Source: Datisca glomerata
Taxonomy: Eukaryota; Streptophyta; Magnoliopsida; Cucurbitales; Datiscaceae
DNA: 64,000 nt
Assembly: GCA_003255025.1 (NCBI GenBank)
Contig: QANY01002972.1
Location: 1-64,000, forward strand
Direction: 5' to 3'
This document shows, in pieces, positions 33,131 to 45,156 of the stretch (its first letter is position 1; every line of letters starts with the position of its first letter). The position numbers and the translations under genes were made by a program. The notes under the pieces are model-generated. The model made no database searches. It was given only the letters and a program-made list of their open reading frames with translations, and was not told the DNA's origin.

Positions 33131-33380
33131 GTGTACAGAAAAGAGAGAGCTAGAGTTATGAGAAAGAGCTTTGACAGAGCTACGAGACAAGAGAGAGATG
33201 CGAGAGAAAGCCGTGAGAGAAAGTCGTGAGAGAGAAGCTGAAGCATAAGCTGAAAGAAAGAGAGAGAGAGCTTCGCCAAAAAGCTGAAAGAGAGAGCTTC
33301 GCGAGAGAGCTGAGAGAGAGAGAGAGAGATAGCAGTGTGCTTCGCAGAGATAACAGAGAGCTCAACAGAGATAAGAGAGA
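33131..33380. repeat. Purine-rich GA tract, copy 1
   Basis: About 250 bp of GAGAGA-rich sequence with interspersed GCTTCG and GCTGAA units; on the minus strand it is a CT-rich leader-like stretch. A shorter homologue lies at 49150-49300. Open frames within it are low-complexity. Confidence 0.8.
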
Positions 33381-34084
33381 GGTTTGCTTCAAGATCCAGA
33401 GAGATCCTCCTTATGAGTTATGGGAGATCGTGAGAGAGTTGTGAGAATCTGAGATAAAGAGAACCTCTTTGTGAGTTTTTCCATTTCTCCTTAGGCGCTC
33501 AGCCTTTGAGATTTTTCATTTGGCGCTTGTGAGTTTGTCATTGCGTTTTAGGGAAAAAGGTGATGGTTGTGTTCTATTAAAGCACATTATTGTTGTACTG
33601 AACTATTTGGGTGCGTGTTTTTGTAGGATGGTATATCCGGAGACTAGCACAGTTAATCTTCTCGGTAATCAATCAATAAAAAAGAAAAGAGACAGCGTTG
33701 TAACTGCACTAACAGATTCCTAACCTCGATTGCAGGGAAAGTCCCGTTGAAGACAGTTCAGATTCCTAATGTGGCTAAGACTAGAAAAATATTTTATGGA
33801 ATTCCTTAATTCTCCTTCATAAATATTAAGTATATTTTCATAATTTTAATTATTTAATCAAATTGCCACTTTTAAATTATTTAATATAACATTCCAAAGC
33901 AGAAAAAGTACTAAACGTTGGAGAATTTTGAACAATATTGACAGCTTTTTTTTTTAATTCTTAAATTGTCATGTAAGTACCTAAAGTACTAAACATTGGA
34001 GAATTGTCAATTCACTTCCTAACTAAAACAAAATCTCAGAACTATATAAGAAAGAAATTGTAACAAGTTAGTCAATTAAAAAAC
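33381..34084. other. End of CACTA-like interior and AT-rich spacer
   Basis: 33480-33760 matches 49430-49720. A plus-strand frame in both copies (about 65-80 codons, with FREKGDGCVLLKHIIVV and YLGACFCRMVYP) is conserved but belongs to no family I know and may simply reflect recent duplication. 33780-34084 is AT-rich with a short direct repeat TACTAAACGTTGGAGAATT (33910 and 33987). Confidence 0.4.
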
Positions 34085-34586
34085 AACAACAGCAAATCAA
34101 ACTTTTCAAACTATATAATCCTTGACCAACTGAAAATGTCAAACAAACATTTTAAACTAATATCATTCTCACAACTAATATCACAAACCCATTACTAAAA
34201 AATCTCTCAAGCACCAACAAGTTAGCAACTCACACAATCAATTAAACTCATTCATTTTAATGCATTAAAACACCACTGGAATCTTTTTCAAGAATTGAAA
34301 GAATCATTCAATTAAAATAATGAGTCACAATTTGAAAACTAATTTAGGAGATGCATCTAGAAATATGTAAAGAAAAGGATGAGTTTTGAGGAGTAGATAT
34401 ATGAATGATCGTAGTTCTTAAAATACAAATCTAATTAGTTCAATTTTTTTAAGATTAATCCTTAACATCGCAATTTTACTGCATACAAAAATCAACCAGA
34501 GGTTACAGAAGAAGTTATGGTCTTTCAAGTTCGGCAATGTGTAAAAGATGACATTTAATAAAGTAGAGTAGTAGTCGTTGAAAAGT

Positions 34587-34725
34587 TTATATTAATTCAC
34601 CAAAAAATGCAAGATTGGTCAAATTTGACCATCTCAAAGCCAAACGAATGTTCTCATAAGGTGGAGTTTTAGGAAGATCAACATAGAACTTATCATTATA
34701 GCATTGAACAATATACACAACAATA
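34587..34725 (-). pseudogene. Unidentified exon YNDRFYVDL type, copy Y
   Basis: Reads YIVQCYNDKFYVDLPK, then TPPYENIRLALRWSNLTNLA and FFGELI in an open frame starting at or before 34725. This is the least damaged of the four copies. Splice borders are not clear. Family unknown. Confidence 0.5.
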
Positions 34726-37661
34726 TAGACACAAACTAACATCCATAGATATTTTATCTGTTGGTTTCTTGTTTGACTAAACACTTAACATAATTCAAAT
34801 TCTACAAAAAGAAAAAAAGTAGATTACTAGGAAGAAAACACTATTCTATGGACTAAGGGGAAAATCAAAATGTCTTTCCAACGCAAACAACAAGGCGAAG
34901 GTAAAACTGGATCTCAATTAGAAAAAGACGATTCAATATCTTTTTCACTTAATATCTAATATGGGATGAATGTTCCAATCATAATGTCACTTTTTATTTA
35001 TACCCACCAAGCTTAAAAAGAAATGACATGCTTACTCAGATAAAAATAAGAAACACAACATAACAATAAAAAAGAAAAAAAGGCCTATAAAAGATAACAA
35101 TCATAAGAATAACAGAAATATGATAATCACAATTAAAAACAATTGGATAACTCAATACAAATATACCACTGTTATACAATACAAAAGGTAGGACACATTT
35201 AGAAGGAACCAAGAAACTCACAAAAAATGGATAGCCAAACAAATAGTGTTCATATAATATGCGTTAAATTCGAAAACCACAATTTGTAAGTGATAAATAA
35301 CAAATTAAGTGGATAGAAAACATATTCACAACCTCTATTTCACAAGAAAGATCTCACGAAATGAGTGATTTCAAAATAAAGATAAAGTAACATACAACTT
35401 TAAAGCATAATAGTCAATTATGTTTCGGTGGTCATTTCATTTTCTTAAAAGAAATCAACATCAAGGCCAACCAACTCTAATCCAATTCTATTCCTAATTA
35501 AAGCAATTTGCTAAGAGCTATATAAATAAGAAACTATCAGAAATATGTTAATAAAAAAAGACAAAAGTACTTAAACAAACATGTGAAACTACTTTCATCC
35601 TTAACCCGCTAACAATGAGAAAGAAACATGTCATATTCCCAATCAATAGCATAAACCCATTACATAGAACCAAATGTGTTTCACAGAAAAACATTTCATC
35701 ACATCCTATCTACAATTTACAAAGATGTGTTTAACAAGGAACTTGAATTTTCAAAGATGTTTCTAGCTTAATATCATTTAAAACTTTAGAGCCAATTCTA
35801 TTCCAGATTAAAACAAATTGCCTAAGAACCATATAAATAAAAAACTAACAACAATTTTAATTAAAGAAACAAGGGTGATTGGGAAAACTCATCAGAATGT
35901 TTACACTAGAAATGTTGGTAGGGAAAACTCATTAGAATTTTTACACCAGATATGTAAATTGGGAAATCTCATCAGAATTCTTACATTGCCCTGTACAAGG
36001 GTGGATTTAACTTCAGTTCATGCACAACAAATGTTCTATTTAAACCAAACTAACAAAGTAACCATAGTTTAAAAATGAAGAACACAATATTAAAAGATGA
36101 AGACTTACAATTTTCATATTCTAAAACTTGTAAAATTATCTCCATCTGCTGATCAGGCAAAAATGACAACATACAACATCACAAAAATGTTTTAATCGCT
36201 CAAGCAAAGCAACCATAGTTAATGGATGAGAGAATATACAATTATGTCAAAAAGTAAAAGGCTGTCACAAAAAACAATAAAATTATGCCTATCTATGCAT
36301 GGACTCCTAAAATTTAGAGACATCCCTACACTTGATAATTACATTAATCAGAAGGATGTGTATACCACTTTTCAAAAAATAATTTACCTAACCAGAGAGA
36401 TATGTTTTAAAAAATAAGTGGACTCATATAAAACCAACAAACACAATTAAAAAAAATATGAAACATACAAGTACAACCTCATAAGAATTTGTGTCGCTAC
36501 GAGCTGCAACGAAATTCGCCTCTTGCTCAAGATAGATGTAATAAGTTTTCCCATACATATTTGTCAACTAAAAGCCACTCAGATCTTTTTTTCCATTTTT
36601 TCTTTTTTCTTTTTCTTTTTTATTTATTTTTTTCCTTCTCTATTCTTTTCTTCTCTCTTTTTACCTTAATTTTTTCCCTTTTCCCTTTCTTTGGTCCTTT
36701 TTTTCATCAACAAACTTTTAGCTTCTTATCAAAAAGTCACTCAAATCAGAAAATCACCCAAAAATGTCATGTTTAACTTAAATGTCCAAATGAAATAAAA
36801 ACCCATGAAAAAATGTTTTAGCAATAATTGATCAACTCTCATAATCTCTGATCCCAAAGTATATGAGTCAGAGAAGGTCTTGAACTATTTTCATATGAGA
36901 TTCTGATTTTTTGGCTGATTTGATAAATATTGATCAGAACAATGACAATAACATTTCTCTATGAAGCATGGCAAAGAATAAACAATAAGAGTTTTGACTT
37001 TTCTTTTTTCTTGTGTAAAACCAGAGTTTTATATCTAATGAAAGCAATGTAATGCATGGTTTATTGTTTAATACACAATCTGCAAAAAAATTACATGATA
37101 AGGCAGAAGAGTAATGAAGTTACACTGTCGAATAAGTTTCATTTGACGTTTAATGATTTTGCAAGGGGTATGTAAGGAGAAAAGAAATCTAGACAAGTTT
37201 TTTAGCGTATCAAACGTATTGCTTAACAAAAGAAAACCAAAGTGATGACTTAGTCATGATGAAAAAATTAATCATGAATATACACCATGCTAACATTTTG
37301 TATACAAAATGGTTGGACATGGATAGGAAGTGTTGGTGAAACAATGGCATCGACATGAGCGATAACATTCTTATGAAACAGCATCTAGCGATTCCTATGA
37401 TCATGTAAAGGTCTCAGTAATGCGTGTTGATGAAACCACGCAGAGAAATAATATAGAGCATAAGACTTTCATATGAATATTACTTTCTTTCATTTCAAAC
37501 AGAAGAGTTGCAGGCCAATAGAAAATTGTAACACAGAAACAAAAAAAGTTGATGGACTTAATACAAATGGAAGAAAGATAATACGATCTCAAATACATAA
37601 TTTTTGAGTAGGGAGTTCAAATCACAATTGAAATAGATTCATGTAAGTTATTATAAATCAT

Positions 37662-38035
37662 TTTTGGAAAACTCACATTCAGGCGCCCATGATGTGTCGA
37701 CCCGACCCGATTTTGGAAAGGGATGATTGGTAGTTTTTCACATGAAAAACTACCAATGGTGGTTACTATAAATAACCACCATTAACTTCTATATCAATAG
37801 GAACTTCATTTTTTATTTTTGGAGAAGAAATTCGGTCCTATTGATATTCATTGGAGAAAATCATTCCTTCAACACTAAATTCAAGTTTTCACATACAAAA
37901 TCAAGGGGTCTTGGGTTGTAGAATAAGTGGGAAGTTCATTTTCGTGATTTCCTAATGATCCAGCATGTTATTCGTCATTTCAATCTATTCCGCTGTATAA
38001 TCAAGTAAGTGTTCTTGACTCGATTGTTTTCTACA
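37662..38035 (+). repeat. Left LTR of Copia element
   Basis: 374 bp, starting TTTTGGAAAACTC (the first TG has become TT) and ending TTTTCTACA. TATAAATA at 37767-37774 marks the U3/R border. A perfect 15-bp inverted repeat (ATTGGTAGTTTTTCA, 37726-37740 and 37743-37757) precedes the TATA box. A CAA/GTAAGT splice-donor-like site lies at 38002-38010 near the 3' end. Confidence 0.88.
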
Positions 38036-38036
38036 T

Positions 38037-38048
38037 TGATAACAGAGC
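38037..38048 (+). other. Primer-binding site of Copia element
   Basis: TGATAACAGAGC directly after the left LTR matches the tRNA-iMet complement TGGTATCAGAGC except at two positions. Spacing of one base from the LTR is normal for plant Copia elements. Confidence 0.7.
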
Positions 38049-38774
38049 ATGATCATGATGTTTTCATGCCTATTCCACAATATTAATTTTCTGTGAGTAA
38101 ATTCAGTATTTTTACGGAAGAAAATTAATCAACTTTTACAATGTAATTTCAATATTGTGTTTGGTTCGGTTGGAATAGAATTTTTTTATTCCTCTTCGAT
38201 ACATTGAATGATATTATGAAAGTGTAAACGGGTTATTTGTGCATTTGTCTAAATCTCTTATGCATACCATTCATTTGAATTTTTATAGAGTTAGTGCCAT
38301 CTGTTTAATTCCAATTCCATGAGTTTAAGCTGTTATTGCAAACTATTAAATCAAAATTGAGGCTTTAGCTTGTGGTAGTTATTGCAAACTTATCATAATT
38401 TGAATTGTATTATATGAATTACATTAATATGGCAATTACATAATGGAATTAGGAATTTTCATCATCATTTGTGTTTTGGTTAATTTTTACTTTTTTTAAT
38501 ACCCAACATTCAATCTAGTTCTATCGATTTTTTCAATTTGAACAGGTTGATTTATTAGAAATATGTATGATGAAGTTGTCTTAATTTAGAGATATATTGC
38601 ACAATGTAGTTTGAGTTTTGTTTTCGGAAGTGTATGTTTTAATTTGTCTTTTCGAATTATGTGATTATTTAGATTCATATGTTTCTTTTTACATATAACT
38701 AAGTCATCTAAACGTATCACCATACATATAAGTTTTTTAATTGATACAAATTATTTGTAGGTTAGTACAAAAAT

Positions 38775-39232
38775 ATGGATTGGGACCCAAATTATGACAG
38801 ATCATATACTTTGTACTATGAACTTTGTGAGTACAAAAGAATCCACATCACAACATGGTTGAACATGTAATACATTTGAGAAAAATGTACAATGAAGTGC
38901 GAAAGAGGGGCATTGAGGTTGAGATAGATATATGCAAAATTCTTCTCAATTCCTTGACGGACATGTGGAATGCAGATAAAGAAGAGATCATGGAAAAGTA
39001 TACCTCTGAATAATACGATTGTATTATAGAAGATCTCATATGAAGAGAGGAACGAAATATACGTTCTAGAATTCGTCGTGCAGCTGCATTATCACTATTA
39101 AAAAATCTTTGGACCGTAAGGTTGGGCTTTGGTGTAGACTGGAAGGAACTTACCCTGAATGGAATCCCATGTTCAAGTGTTGAACACATTGTGAGGTCCC
39201 ATTTCTATTGTACATACGATGAGTGTTTTTAG
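38775..39232 (+). pseudogene. Extra ORF in Copia leader, upstream of gag
   Basis: ATG at 38775 (MDWDPNYDRSYTLYYELC...) runs about 27 codons, then a frame change leads into a frame (38855-39232) of 125 codons broken only by TAA at 39011 and TGA at 39041, both explicable by C-to-T from CAA and CGA. Readable parts include VEHVIHLRKMYNEVRKRGIE and a basic REERNIRSRIRRA segment. Spacing of His, Met, Gly and Ser-Leu residues resembles the gag region at 39937-40090, so it may be a diverged gag-like helical segment (inference). An acceptor-like TTATTTGTAG ends at 38760, 15 bp before the ATG. Most Copia elements have no ORF here. Confidence 0.5.
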
Positions 39233-39563
39233 AATTAATTCTAACTAAATATGTTGCCATGTTTAGTATAGTCTTTTAATTTGTGTATATACTTTTCATG
39301 TTATGATATTTATTGAGTGGGAGTAATGATAAATGAGATTAGTGTATTCTCATATGTGATATGTTTTGGGCATATAACTAAGTAATGATGATCTGATATT
39401 TTGTATGAGAGGTTATTGTAAGCACTGTGAACTTTTGATTATATAATCAATATCACATCATCATTGACTTAGTTAAGTTTTCTATAACTTTAATATGTGA
39501 ATGTGTGTTTTTTCTTTAAGTGCTAGTATTTATAAGTTGTTGTGTTTATATGTTGTAGTTGAT

Positions 39564-40413
39564 ATGGCTCCCACATCAAGAATATATAATAGCTTAATTG
39601 AACAAGGGCGAGAACTCAACGATGATAATTTTGATATTTGGCATCGAAAAGTTCAGTATATTCTTGAGGAACAAGAAGTTCTGGAAATCCTTGGAAACAA
39701 TATGACTGAACCTGAAGATGTTCTACTTAGTATAGAAGAAATCAAGAGGCTTATCATTTATGGAAACGAAAGAACAGCATAGCCCGCATTACGTTATTGA
39801 GCTACATGCAAGATAATCTTATGTGTGAGTTTGAAAAGTTTAAAGTTGCCAAGGATATGTGGGATGCTCTAAAACAGAAAATTGGTTTGACTTCAGCAAC
39901 AGAGTAAGATAGCTCACGGTCAAATTTGACACATATGTGAAGCGTCAGCATCACACAATGAAACAACATTTGAGAGAGATGTCAAACATGATCAGAGAGT
40001 TAAAGAGTGTTGGGCATGCACAAATTGATGAACAACAAGTTCAAGATAACATTTATTCCCTCTCTCAAAATTGGGAACACATGAAGGTCAACATGACACA
40101 CAATGAAAATATAAAAACTTTTAATGATATTGCACGTCACGTGAAATTAGAAGCTGAGCGCTTGGAAGCTGCTAAAACTTTTACTCAAGATTATGTTGCT
40201 GAAACAGGTTCCCAGAATAGAGGTTTTAAGAGAAAGGGTAATTCTAAATTTTTCAATAAAGGAAAGAATAGAAAAGGTGCAAACCCACAACATAAATGCA
40301 AGAAACCTGAGACCAACCGTCATATAAGAGGCAAGCCTGGCGGTAAAAGGAAGAACAAGAGTGAGATGAAATGCTATAATTGTGGCATTTTGGGTCACTT
40401 TGCGTGTTAATGC
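39564..40413 (+). pseudogene. Copia gag with CCHC knuckle, broken
   Basis: Starts MAPTSRIYNSLIEQG at 39564, six bases after an acceptor-like TATATGTTGTAG. Domains: N-terminal LNDDNFDIWHRKVQYIL segment, UBN2-type core (YMQDNLMCEFEKF, TMKQHLREMSNMIREL), a Lys-rich linker, and a zinc knuckle CYNCGILGHFAC (40372-40407) whose last ligand follows a TAA at 40408-40410. Frame changes near 39778 and 39905 and stops make it non-functional. In live elements this protein forms the virus-like particle. Confidence 0.85.
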
Positions 40414-40509
40414 ACTGTGTCTCCCAGTGAACCCAAGAAAGACACTGTACTTTCTAATATTACATCACACCGTTGTTATGTTTCAACCATTGTGTTAGTA
40501 ATTGAATCA

Positions 40510-40892
40510 TATCCTGTATAGACTATAGATTCAGGAGTAACTGACCATGTAGCTAGAGAGAGGGGAACATTTATAGAGTATCATCGAGTCTTAGTGGAAG
40601 CAAGATGGATCTATGTTGGAAACAATTCCAGAGTAGAAGTTAAAGGAATTGGAACTTGCAAGCTTGAGTTACGTGGTGGTTAGACGTTATTCCTGCATGA
40701 TGTCCTTTATGCTCCTGAGATTAGGCGAAACTTAGTCTTTGTAACTGTTCTCCTAGGTTTAGGTTTCAATATCAATTTTCATCCAGGTGGTGCAAACTTC
40801 TATTTAGATAATAAGTACTATGGATCTGGTTATTTTTCTAATGTTTATTTTTCTATAGGTAGGGAAGGAAGACATTTTTTTGTCTACATCTA
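40510..40892 (+). pseudogene. Copia protease / pre-integrase fragment
   Basis: Reads TIDSGVTDHVARE (active site Asp-Ser-Gly at 40528-40536), WIYVGNNSRVEVKGIGTCKL, FLHDVLYAPEIRRNLVFV, then GYFSNVYF, the usual aspartic-protease to GAG-pre-integrase stretch of plant Copia elements. TAG at 40681 interrupts it (GG*TLFLHDV). The frame ends at 40890; no integrase HHCC or core and no RT motif follows before the 3' LTR. Confidence 0.85.
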
Positions 40893-41208
40893 AAGTGTGT
40901 TTACCGGTCGACCAATTATGTCGCCTCGTAGTGGCTAGTACATGATTGTGAATACATGTTTTAATTAAGTCAAGCATTGCTCTTTGAAGGATTGGAGATG
41001 TTTAAATTGATGTAACAAATATGTCTGGGGCTTAGCAAGAAGAGTAGGCAGTCTTCAGTTTTGGGGCTGCTATGTTATCCTTAACAGGTTCATCGCAACT
41101 ATCTTTTACATGTGCTCGAGGGCCGCATGATCCATTTACCTGTATGAATTTATTAGTATGTGAATGTTTAATCGTTTATAATTATATTTGTTCTATCCCA
41201 TCATGTGC

Positions 41209-41218
41209 GAGTGGGAGA
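41209..41218 (+). other. Polypurine tract of Copia element
   Basis: GAGTGGGAGA immediately precedes the right LTR (TGTTGG), the normal plus-strand primer site for LTR retroelements. Confidence 0.75.
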
Positions 41219-41572
41219 TGTTGGAAAACTCGAATCTGGGTGCCCATGATGGGTCGACCCACCCGATTTTGAAAAGGGATGAAAAACTACCAATGTGGTT
41301 AATATAAATAACCACCATTAACTTCTATATCAATAGGAACTTCATTTTTTATTGTTGGAGAAGAAATTCGGACCTATTGACATTCATTGGAGAAAATCAT
41401 TCTTCCAACACTAAAATCAAGTTTTCACATACAAAATCTAGGGCTCTTAGGTTGTGGAACACGTGGGGATTTCATTTTCATGATTTCCTACAAGATTCGG
41501 CACGTAATTCGTCATTACGATCCATTCCTCTACGAAATCAAGTAAGTGTTCTCGATTCAATTGTTTTCTACA
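41219..41572 (+). repeat. Right LTR of Copia element
   Basis: 354 bp from TGTTGGAAAAC to TTTTCTACA, TATAAATA at 41303-41310. Compared with the left LTR it lacks 19 bp that form one arm of the hairpin before the TATA box; ATG microhomology flanks the missing part. Confidence 0.9.
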
Positions 41573-44054
41573 ATCATTAATTGAGAAACCTCAGCCTTTT
41601 GTTCCACTCAAGCCGCCTCATGATTTTTTTTATTACCCTTCTTGTTGAGATGGCAATCACAATAATCAACATATCTAGACGGGAGATCTACTACTTATAA
41701 GTTGTAGTTAAATTAAGAAAAAGGGAAGTACATACAGCTACAACTATGATGTTTTTAAAGGTAAGGCATCATTAGAGATGTTCAAATGACAGACTTTGGG
41801 TAGTGTGAGTAGTTCCTAAAAGAAGCTATCAAATATTTGAAAGGACAAATTTTAACCAACTTGCTAAGGAGGATCTTAACTAACTCTTTTTCTTTTTTTG
41901 GCAGAATCGACAAGCTTCTAGTGATGCAGATATGGTTGATGTAATAGATTAGAAAAATTAAGGATTAACATTGTTGTTTAGTTATTTAGTTTTTTACTAT
42001 GTATAACCATCGACTATATCCAAAGTATCTAGATAGAAAGAAGATGTTACCGCTTCAGTTTTTTAAGCACTTTTAACATTCAAGCCCAAGTAAAGCGAAT
42101 GGGTTGTACCCAGTTCGCTACTTTCATTTTGGTGTGCCTAAATAAAGCTAAGTAACATAATACCTGATTTTTTGGGCTTTAATATACTACTCGCTGCTGA
42201 AAGCATCACATACTGCAATACTCTAGCATCCCATCCGAATTCTGATAACTTGCTGGGTTTATGAGATTGTATTGCAATTACAATTTTGGGTTTACATACA
42301 AAAAATGTAATGGAAAATTTGGAGGTCGAAGATAGTATACAACTTTTGTACGTAGAGAAGAACTAAGTGAAATGCTACACTTGAATCTGATTGTTACATG
42401 ATGTGCCAGGCACATCGCCTCTATCCCTGGTATTGTCACCTCTACAATCTTAAAGATAAACAAGATTGGCAGGTTCACACGTAGTGCTAGATATTATACC
42501 AACTACAATAGTTGCTTATTAAACTTAACTAGATTTTCAGTATGTTGCCTTAATTCCATATTTGATTTCAGCTTTAAATTTACTTTGGCAGCAGGTGAAT
42601 AAACTAAGCAGTGTCTCAAATTTAAGTCTGAATGAGATAGAAAAGGAAGAGCTTCATTTGGTTATACCTGCCAATGATAATGTTTTTGAAGCTTTTCTAT
42701 AGCAGACGAGCGGCAGATTCTTATCTCTTCACTACAATCATTAAACCACTAATTAACCCAATTGTTGGTTTGATAATAAGATAGCTGATTCCAGGCTGGA
42801 AAAACATAAGAAAGAGGAATAAGAAGTTCCAGATAAAGATATTCAGATGACGTCACAATCGAGTAAAAATAAAAGACAAATTGTTGCAATTTTCAAATCA
42901 TGCAATTTTCAAATCAAAATCAAATGTGTTCAACTTCAAAACATTTCTTCATAGCCTATGTGATTTACAAATATATGATTAACAACCAACCAACAATTTA
43001 CAAAGATTTTTTTACCTTAAGTACTCTACAATAAGGTCATCCAACTCAAATTGCAATTCAATTCCTAACTAAAACATAATGTCTAAGAACTATATAAATA
43101 AGAAACTGTAAAAAATTAGTAATTTAAAACATGTTAGCAGCTAAACAAACATGTCAAACTATATAATCCTTGACCTACTGAAAATGTCAAACAAACATTA
43201 AACTAATATCATCCTCACAACTCTTAGCATAAAGCCATTACTAATTAAATTTCTCAAGTACCCATAAGTTAGCAACTCACACAATTGATTAAACTCATTC
43301 AAAATTTTAAAGCATTAAAACACCACTGGAAACTTTTCTAAGAATTGACAGAATCAATCTCAATTTGAAAACTTATATGGGAGGTGCATCTAGAAATATG
43401 TTAAAAAAAGGACAAAAAAATAGTTTTGAGCAGAGCAATAGACATTTGAATGATCTTAATAGTATTCAAATGGAAGCTGCTTCAGGAATTTCTTGTGATC
43501 ATGTAAAGGTCTCAGTAATGCGTATAGATGAAACCCAACAGAGAAATAATATAGAACAAAAGACTTGCATCTGAATATTACTTTTTTTCACTTTATAAAG
43601 AAGAGTTGCAGGCCAATGGAAAACAAGATTTAAGAGACACAGATCGATATTGTTCTTTAGCCATTTAGTTTTTTACTTGGTATAACCATTGGCTATATCG
43701 AAAGTATAGCAGCAAGATGTTAGAGCTTCAATTTTTTTAATCACTTTTTACTTTCATGCCCAAGTAAAGCAAAGAGGATGTCGCCGGTTCCCTACTTTTA
43801 CTTTGATATGCCCAAATAAAACTATGTAACATAATACCTGACTTTCTATGCTTCAATATACACCTTGTTGCTAAAAGCACCATACATTGCAAGTATTACT
43901 CTAGCATCCTATTTGAATTCTGATAACTTGCTGGGTTTATGAAATTGTATTGCTTGTCAGTTTTGGGTTTATGTACAAAAAGTTAATAGAAAATTTGGAA
44001 GTCAAAGATAGCATATAGCTTTTGTAGAGAAGAACTAAGTGAAATGCTACACTC

Positions 44055-44227
44055 GGATCTGATTGTTACATTATGTGCTCGGCGCATCGCTCCCATCTCT
44101 GGTATAGTCACCTTTACACTCTTAAACATGATTGGTAGGATAGCATGGAATTGTAGATACTACACCAACTGCAATAGTTTCTTAATAAACTCAACTAGAT
44201 TATCAGTATATTGCATTAATTCCATAT
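44055..44227 (-). pseudogene. Unidentified 58-residue exon-like ORF, copy Y
   Basis: Starts MELMQYTDNLVEFIKK at about 44227 and continues through a stop (TAG in place of the Ser codon) to VKVTIPEMGAMRR. Homologue of 30602-30778; the reading frame is conserved except for that stop. Family unknown. Confidence 0.4.
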
Positions 44228-44745
44228 AATTAACACAATTGGTGGTTTGGCAATAAGATAGTTGATATTTTTACTAGATTGACAATAAGATAGTTGATAT
44301 TAGAATTCATCCATCCCTTGTTCGCTTTGTTTAATTGATTATGAACCATCATGTATCGATAGTGCATATGAAATAAGTAAAATAATTAGATGACTAATTA
44401 TTGGTTATGTAAATTTCAGCAGTGGACAATTGATTTCAGGTTGGAAAAACATAACAAAGAGGAACAAGAAGTTCCAGAAAAAGACATTCAAATGACTTCG
44501 CAATCTAGTAAAAATAAAAGTTCAAATTGTTGCAATTTGCAAATAAAACTCAAATATAGTTGACTTAAAAACATTTCATCACAACCTACCTGATTTACAA
44601 AGATATGATTAACAACCAAACAACAATTAGTTCTTCAACAACTTTACCAATTAGTTCTTAAATAAAGAATTAGTCATGTCACAGTTCTTACTCATTCATA
44701 AACAAAAGCATAAAATGTAGTTTATCATTATGAGAATTGAATGAC

Positions 44746-44975
44746 CTCCCATGAATCGTTTTTTGCATTAACAAGAAAGAGTGGAGTTTGAATATCTTGC
44801 ACCGCATTTTGTTGGAAGAAGCACTGCAAATTAAGCTTGAATGTCATTAGTGACATGAAGAAAAAAAAGGATGAGCAGACAAATTTAGAATTGTGTATAC
44901 TTACCAACTGTGGTTTAATTTTCAAAGTCCAGGATACAGGGAAAATTCTTTGTTGATCAGTAACATGCACAAACA
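44746..44975 (-). pseudogene. Pectin acetylesterase exon pair, copy Y
   Basis: Homologue of 31282-31510. Upstream exon (about 44975-44905) reads VTDQQRIFPVSW then TLKIKPQL and keeps a better donor (GTAAGT). Downstream exon (44823-44746) reads CFFQQNAVQDIQTPLFLVNA then KNDSWE; its donor has become GTCATT. It keeps Trp in DSW where copy X has Cys, so the two copies preserve different ancestral residues. Fragment only; no catalytic centre. Confidence 0.75.
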
Positions 44976-45156
44976 TGCACAAACAGAATGTTCAGTGAAT
45001 ATAAAACTAATTACAACGCCACCTATTTGTCCTAGTGACATAGTATGTAGCTGGTCCAAGAGTCTCATTATCCCTTTCATACACAATCCCATTCGAGCTT
45101 CTAATCTGCTAAAGTTATAATCTCACACAAAATAAGACGAAATGATTAATCATAAC

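Larger units (their letters stand above)
37657..41577 (+). mobile_element. Copia-type LTR retrotransposon lacking most of pol
   Basis: A 3.9-kb element with LTRs 37662-38035 and 41219-41572, flanked by a perfect 5-bp target duplication ATCAT (37657-37661, 41573-41577). Inside: a degenerate primer site, about 1.5 kb leader with an extra ORF, gag, a protease start, then the sequence jumps to the 3' polypurine tract; integrase, RT and RNase H are missing. Copia is assigned from the gag (UBN2-type with CCHC knuckle) and the protease/pre-integrase reading. It is inserted in repeat copy Y, whose counterpart in X is uninterrupted, so insertion followed the X/Y duplication. LTRs differ by indels and many substitutions, so the insertion is old. 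Confidence 0.9.
34085..45156. repeat. Mosaic repeat family, copy Y (interrupted)
   Basis: Direct counterpart of 26380-31700, expanded by 34868-35395 (absent in X), by the Copia insertion at 37657-41577, and by an internal partial repeat restarting near 43010-43440. It ends, like X, at the pectin acetylesterase fragment and a CACTA-like terminus. The order of landmarks is otherwise the same as in X. Together with X it shows that repeat body and CACTA end were duplicated as one unit. Confidence 0.75.

Noticed and set aside
33180..33444. Arg/Glu-rich and Leu/Ser-rich frames
   Set aside because: GA-rich low-complexity tract; no family features.
38848..39189. 113-codon minus-strand frame inside the Copia element
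   Set aside because: It is the antisense shadow of the better-supported plus-strand leader ORF.
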